A DNA stretch of 64,000 nt from Amoeboaphelidium protococcarum (lineage: Eukaryota; Aphelidiomycota; Aphelidea), in assembly GCA_023515745.1 (NCBI GenBank), contig JALECJ010000001.1, positions 868,001 to 932,000 of the forward strand, read 5' to 3'. Positions within the stretch are counted from its first letter, which is position 1, and every line of letters starts with the position of its first letter. This document shows positions 59,522 to 64,000 of this stretch, piece after piece. Position numbers and translations under genes: made by a program. Below the pieces are notes generated by a model. That model was given only the letters and a program-made list of their open reading frames with translations. It ran no database searches and was not told the origin of the DNA.

Positions 59522-60301
59522 ATGGAGAATATCAATAGTAATTGTCATCAATTATATCCGGCTAATGCGCGTCCAAGTGCATGCGACATTAACGCGTTGC
59601 TTAACGACGAAAACTCATGTGAAACAAAACAACCTCTGCCGATCCTCGATATCCCCCACAATCCATCTCTCAACGAGCAATCTTATGATCCTGTTGAAGC
59701 ATGGCTGAATAATTAGCGGCACTCACCTCCTCTGTCTCCGGCTATTCTCTCTGAGTTTGCACCGCAACTAGGATTCGATGTCACCACTCAGCTTCTGGAT
59801 CCGCGCGTGATCGTCAGTCCTCCCCTCTTCTACCTGCCATTCAATAGCGAGCCTAATCTGTTTCCATTCAGACCGAATGCCTCTTTGAAGAGTAAACGTG
59901 CCTTTGACGAAGAGGATGAAGTCGATGGTGATACAGAAGGAAAGGAGAATAAACTCCCTAATTTGTAGACTCCATTTAAGAAGGTGTGTGGTGATAATGC
60001 GCGATGTCAGGTGATGTTGCCACCTCTGAGAATGGATATCCTGAATGGTGATGGTGCCGTAAAGAGTAAACTGTTTAAGTGCTCCCAATGTCTGGTGCCA
60101 AACTATTTCAACAGTCAAGTAGAGTATAGCAGCCATATGATCAAAGTCCACTCTAAAGACGGATACAAATGTCCAAATTGTCACAAGCACATAAAGACTT
60201 GGGATGGTTTCAAGAAGCATCAGCGCAAGACTCTCGCGAACGGTTACTGCCAATCTGTTGGACGTCCGTCAAGAGCTGGACTACATTCGCCGCGTAAGTG
60301 A
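59522..60301 (+). CDS. C2H2-type zinc-finger protein
   Basis: 259 aa, ATG 59522, TGA 60299-60301. A disordered N-terminal 170 aa with Pro/Ser motifs and an acidic patch (FDEEDEVDGDTEGKEN) precedes two zinc-binding modules: CSQC-x15-H-x4-H (FNSQVEYSSHMIKVH) and CPNC-x12-H-x8-C (FKKHQRKTLANGYC). Probable DNA-binding regulator with nuclear location; target unknown. Confidence 0.78.
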
Positions 60302-60513
60302 TGCCTAATTGGATTTGATATCTCTCTTGCTCTTGCTCTATATACCATGGTTGTGTTCCGATATAATAGTAATGATGATTTGTAATAAAATATATGATGA
60401 ATTGAGTGCTTACAAAGATCTTTTCGCGTGTCATTTGATAAGCGATCATTTGATTTCAACTACATTAGACTTGCGTTCAACTTCGTTTTATAATCATTGT
60501 CGACATCGTAGAG

Positions 60514-60903
60514 ATGAGTTAATTTCTGACGCGTTTGTCCAAGGCACCGCTTTATAGTAGGCAATGGTGGATGGATAGCTCTGTGATTATGGGAGTATTT
60601 GCAGTGACCGGATCTAGCACAATGTTGGTGGTGAGACCTGCAGTGTAGTATATGCATCACACAATTATGGCAGATGCGTTCGCTGACAGCACAAACGCCA
60701 AGTATACTCTATTCAACAACAGTCCGTGGTCTTTCAAGATTATGTATCTTATGACAACCATGCCGGTGTACAGTTTAATCCTTTACAGTCTTGGTCGAGT
60801 ATCTGGGAAATCGTACTACTTCAATCATGTGCTTGAGAGAATGTGGGGACGAATTCTACCACAACGCGTATAACAAAGACTTTTTAAATAGAATGTGGAT
60901 TGA
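60514..60903 (+). CDS. small two-helix membrane protein, DUF6787-like
   Basis: 129 aa, ATG 60514 (next codons AGT TAA), TGA 60901-60903. Core pattern RQWWMDSSVIMGVFAVTGSS, VVRPAVQYM, NSPWSFKIMYLMTTMPVYSL, LYSLGRVSGKSYYFNHVLER, MWGRILPQR matches a widespread family of short membrane proteins (two helices, F-GxTGSS-x-VRP and G-W/PWS-x-R/K-I). Probably mitochondrial; function not established. Confidence 0.72.
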
Positions 60904-61294
60904 CGTTGTATTAATTTGAAGATTTATATAAATCTACTATGTAATTATAATCATTATACTTGTCATTTCTTTTGTATTTTTGAAGGATCGGATGGGATAG
61001 ACTACACATGTAACGGGAGAGATATCACTGTGCATAAGTAGTAATTTAATCCTACCAGTTGAGGCTTCATGATGTACTAAGTCACCTCAGTGCCCACGTA
61101 CATTGACGCTATCACGACAAGAAATTTTTTGGTTCCCAATGACAGAGCCATTTGATATAAAAAGATAAGCTGCTGTAAATTTGTTAATAACAGTCGACTC
61201 CGACTTCAATCCCGCTTAAAAGAAGGAGTAGCCTTGCAGAGCTAATCATCTCTTGATAGAAATTTATACTGATCGATCACCTTCATAGAGTAAA
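60904..61294. other. intergenic region
   Basis: 391 nt, AT-rich, same-strand spacer before the HMG gene; no feature recognised. Confidence 0.4.
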
Positions 61295-62296
61295 ATGATC
61301 AAATTAAATTCATTAAAAGTAAAGAGAGCCACGTCTTATACATGCTTTTTACGTGATTATTTTGATAAAATGAAGTAGAATAATAAGGCATTTGATACTC
61401 TATAGAAAACTGTCAAAGATGCCTCAGCTGAATGGCATTAGTTACCTCAGTCAGAACGCGTCCAATATCAAGCGAGAGCTAAACAATTGAATAAATAGTA
61501 CCTGGATTAAATTGTGCACAAAGTCAAGATATCTTAGAGTAATGAGGCGGATGGTGAGGTCACGTCTAGCTCGCGAATGTCCGGGTTTACAGTATTCATT
61601 TAGGATGAATTCGCCAAGCACAGGGAGCGTGCACATCATAGAGAGGATGGCGCCAGGAGCATAATGAAAGAGATTGCTGCCAAATGGCGCGAAATGTCTC
61701 CATCTCAGAAAATAGTAAGATACATTTGAATTATTATGTTTATTAAATTTGCCGCGATAAAGCTATAATGCGATATGTACTGTATGTAGGAATATGCTAC
61801 AAGGGCGGCTGATATTCGCGATTAAGCACAAGTTGTAAATTTTCCTAATCTCGGCGATAAGGCGCAACCTGTTGTCACCTCAGCATGGTAGCTCTTTGTA
61901 AAGACCCATTACGATGAATACACAGATAAAAATATAACGTTTGCAACTATCGTCAACATACTGGCAGATAGATGGAAGTCTTTGGATGCAGAGTAGAAAT
62001 CTGTGTATCAGCGACTCGTTAAAAAAGAGGGATATAGTACCCAACTCACCACTGCTCATGGTAAAGCGACGATGCATAATCTGTTTGGCGAGTAAAAGAA
62101 GCGGAAGCGGAAGGGACCTATTGTCATTAACGATTACCACCTTTTCATGAGTCAGCGATGGAAAGAGATTATGGAAGACAGGATGAAAGATGACGATTAT
62201 ACATCATCAAAAGACGCGTAAAAGTTCAAATTTGCTGAAACTGTAAAGCAATTGGCCGCTGAGTGGCGCAAGTAAAAGAGCAAAAACTTGTCATGA
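61295..62296 (+). CDS. multi-HMG-box protein, 2 exons
   Basis: Exons 61295-61714 and 61790-62296; the 75-nt intron 61715-61789 (GTAAGA...GTATGTAG) is phase 0. 308 aa. Repeated HMG-box-like units: SYTCFLRDYFDKMK with WHQLPQSERVQYQARAK; GFTVFIQDEFAKHRERAH with IAAKWREMSPSQKIEYA; SAWQLFVKTHYDEYTDKN with LADRWKSLDAEQKSVYQ; and DYHLFMSQRWKEIMEDRM with LAAEWRKQKS. Basic linkers include KKRKRKG. Architecture suggests a chromatin or mitochondrial-nucleoid DNA-bending protein; no targeting peptide is obvious. Confidence 0.8.
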
Positions 62297-62408
62297 TCAG
62301 ATTAATAGTAGTAGAGATGAGATGAGATGAGATGAATGTGATGATGAACTAATCTATCATACAGGGTGAGGAATCTAATGTACAATATATTTTCAACAAT
62401 GAATACTA
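62297..62408. repeat. short GATGA tandem repeat in a convergent spacer
   Basis: GATGAGATGAGATGAGATGA at about 62315-62334, four units, between the HMG gene and Y14 3' ends. Confidence 0.6.
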
Positions 62409-62865
62409 TCAATCTTTCGCTGTAGTAGGACTTTTCGATCGTTCCCTTCTATTATTCTACTGTTGTTCAATATTGTCTTTAGGTTTAGTAGCATTAGCAG
62501 GAGAATTCAACAATTGTCGACGCGTCGCTGACACTGGGCCATTCTTGAACGCGAAATCCACTCTGATGGTCTAATTATACAACTTTGTGTTGTTCATCTT
62601 CTTGATAGCTTCCACTGCTTCTTCGTACTCTCCATACTCTATCAATGCGTATCCTTTAGCGAATCCGGTCCTTCGATCGAGATTCATATGTATGCTCTAC
62701 ACCTTGCCGAAATCACTAAACTTGTCAATCACCGAGTCCTCTTCCGCCTCCTCATGGACACCAGCAACTATAATGACCCATCCCTCAATCGCTACACGCA
62801 CGTACTTTAAATATAATCATTATACATACGGAATTAGTAATATTACATTTCAAAGGCTCAAACAT
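62409..62865 (-). CDS. RBM8A: exon-junction-complex protein Y14/RBM8A
   Basis: Single RRM with Y14 hallmarks: [65 protein letters not shown], then a short R/S-containing tail. TGA 62411-62409. A 25-nt intron (62805-62829, GTATGT...TTAAAG) joins a tiny first exon (ATG 62865) to the RRM; this 5' exon is less certain than the RRM. Y14 pairs with Mago in the exon junction complex deposited after splicing, which is fitting as this genome is spliced. Confidence 0.88.
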
Positions 62866-62957
62866 TATTTAATTCCCGAAAAAGTCTAATTCTTGATGAT
62901 AAAAAGAAAGTTTCGATAAGAGGAGAAAACGGAACTCTAAAGTTTTGCGCTATTTTA

Positions 62958-64000
62958 TCAGAGTGATTAAGTTGGAAACGACAGAGCGGAACTATCCATC
63001 AACGTATCGGCATCCAATTTCTTGGGCCGAGCAACAATGTAGTATGTAGAACCAAAGTTCCATCTGTTGATGTACTCAATTTCCAAATTACTGGATCTCA
63101 CAAGCCGTTCAATATCACGATTCCATCGACAGCCCCAATTGGTGAGGTGTGTCTCTGCACCATCCCGAAGAGCCTTCTCCACAAATCCATAACTACTCTA
63201 ACCATGTTCTAATAGGAGAACCTTGCCTTCAGGCTTACATACGCGCGCTAGTTCATTTAAAGCATCTATCACGTCGCGTTCCTCATCATGGTTATCATGG
63301 TTGTGGTCCTGTTTAATTCCAGATTCACTCTATGTCAGAATACTACAAAGTCCAAAGGTATCAATCACAGTGTCATATGTATTGTCTGGAGATAGTAGAC
63401 GCGTAGCATCAGCTTATTCTACTTTAGTGGGGATAGATGAAAGATTACGATAATTGTCCACTTTTTGTTAGGTAATTTCAAGCATATATGGGGATTAATC
63501 TAACAAGTGAAGACTTTAGACATTACTTACGTGATAATACTTCAAATTCCTACCAGTACCACATGATACTTCAAGAACATCTCCGCGCGCATGTTATCGA
63601 ATCATCCACCATCTGAACGCCTTGATTCCCATTATGAGTTCATCCAGATCAATCTTGGAATCGTACATTGAAGCTATTTTATCAAAAACGGTTCCGCTTG
63701 CTGTAGTTTCCTCGGTACGGACAGCATTCAGTTGTTCCAGAGGAGTCTATTGTGATGATTAGAGAGTGCCAGCGGAACTACTACCTGCTATGTCGACTTA
63801 CAGCGAACTCTTAATCTTTTCTCCGTATACTTGTTAAATGTAATACGACACGCCCGCATATACAACGATTACGTGACCAGCGATAGCCCATTTGGAATAA
63901 TACCACGGTCGCTTCCCTATAGGAGATGAAGAAGATGTCTAGGATGGATTAGAATTGATGTTACTATTTAGAGATGTAGCACCATCAGGCTTCTAAACGT
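62958..64000 (-). CDS. OMS1: Oms1-like mitochondrial membrane SAM methyltransferase (5' partial)
   Basis: C-terminal 347 codons to TGA 62960-62958; the start lies beyond position 64000. A membrane segment (WAIAGHVIVVYAGVSYYIQQ) precedes the methyltransferase domain: GDVLEVSCGTGRNLKYYH (motif I), LLDQSPYMLEIT, YDTVIDTFGLCSI, ALNELARVCKPEGKVLLLEH and NWGCRWNRDIERLVRSS. It reads straight through a possible GTAAGT near motif I without needing an intron. Layout matches yeast Oms1 and related METTL-type proteins; substrate unknown. Confidence 0.82.

Noticed and set aside
63520-63560. GTAAGT...TTAG as an intron in the Oms1-like gene
   Set aside because: Reading straight through keeps the methyltransferase frame (YYHVSN to LLDQSPYMLEI) without a stop, while splicing breaks it.
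1-64000. Fragmented ORFs as evidence of many pseudogenes
   Set aside because: The breaks are exclusively TAA/TAG, the frames are preserved across them, and conserved motifs continue; this is code reassignment, not decay.

Overview
This is eukaryotic nuclear DNA from an organism with a reassigned genetic code. Nearly every gene is interrupted by in-frame TAA and TAG and closes at TGA. Read with UAA/UAG as glutamine and UGA as the only usual stop (translation table 6 logic), the short fragments join into about 35 full-length genes. The reassigned codons fall at Gln-compatible positions in Arp2, eS7, AP-2 mu, UTP4 and Cdc20, and they alternate with CAA/CAG in poly-Q tracts. Introns are few, GT-AG and very small (25, 27, 28, about 40-49, 42, 56, 56, 65 and 75 nt). 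Genes are packed on both strands. The gene set is opisthokont/fungal in flavour: a Crypton with a GCR1_C-like tail, Atg11-like, Oms1-like, Nvj2/TEX2, Sec3, HERP-like. Together with the code this points to a relative of Fungi such as an aphelid (Amoeboaphelidium type). That placement is an inference; ciliates and other UAR=Gln lineages fit the gene content less well.

Layout. 0-10 kb: F-box/LRR protein (+), fimbrin-type actin-binding coiled-coil protein (-), Cdc20/Cdh1 (-), M1 aminopeptidase (-). 10-12.4 kb: intact Crypton-type tyrosine recombinase (+). 12.8-20 kb: eL22 (-), PQ-loop transporter (+), AP-2 mu (+), Arp2 (-), eS7 (+). 20-28 kb: an unrecognised 400-aa protein (-), a small secreted protein (+), cytochrome b561-like (-), GST kappa (-), exocyst Sec3 (+), HERP-like poly-Q protein (-). 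28-31.4 kb: three tandem small secreted paralogues (-). 31.8-37 kb: N-terminal methyltransferase (-), a periplasmic-binding-protein-like membrane protein (+), UTP4 (-). 37-44.3 kb: three tandem secreted proteins sharing a D-F-Y-D N-terminal motif, then a Pro/Gly-rich probable GPI protein (all -). 44.6-52 kb: a small basic protein (-), a SANT-domain gene (-), an Ala/Gly-rich protein (+), a 1069-aa proline-rich single-pass receptor-like protein (-). 52.5-64 kb: Atg11-like (+), Nvj2/TEX2 SMP protein (-), FATP-type acyl-CoA synthetase (-), C2H2 zinc finger (+), DUF6787-like membrane protein (+), multi-HMG-box protein (+), Y14/RBM8A (-), Oms1-like methyltransferase (-, runs off the right edge).

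Roughly a third of the window encodes secreted or surface proteins, several in tandem arrays, interleaved with housekeeping genes. This fits an organism that invests in surface and secreted interaction proteins, for example an endoparasitoid of algae. No rRNA, tRNA or CRISPR feature was found.
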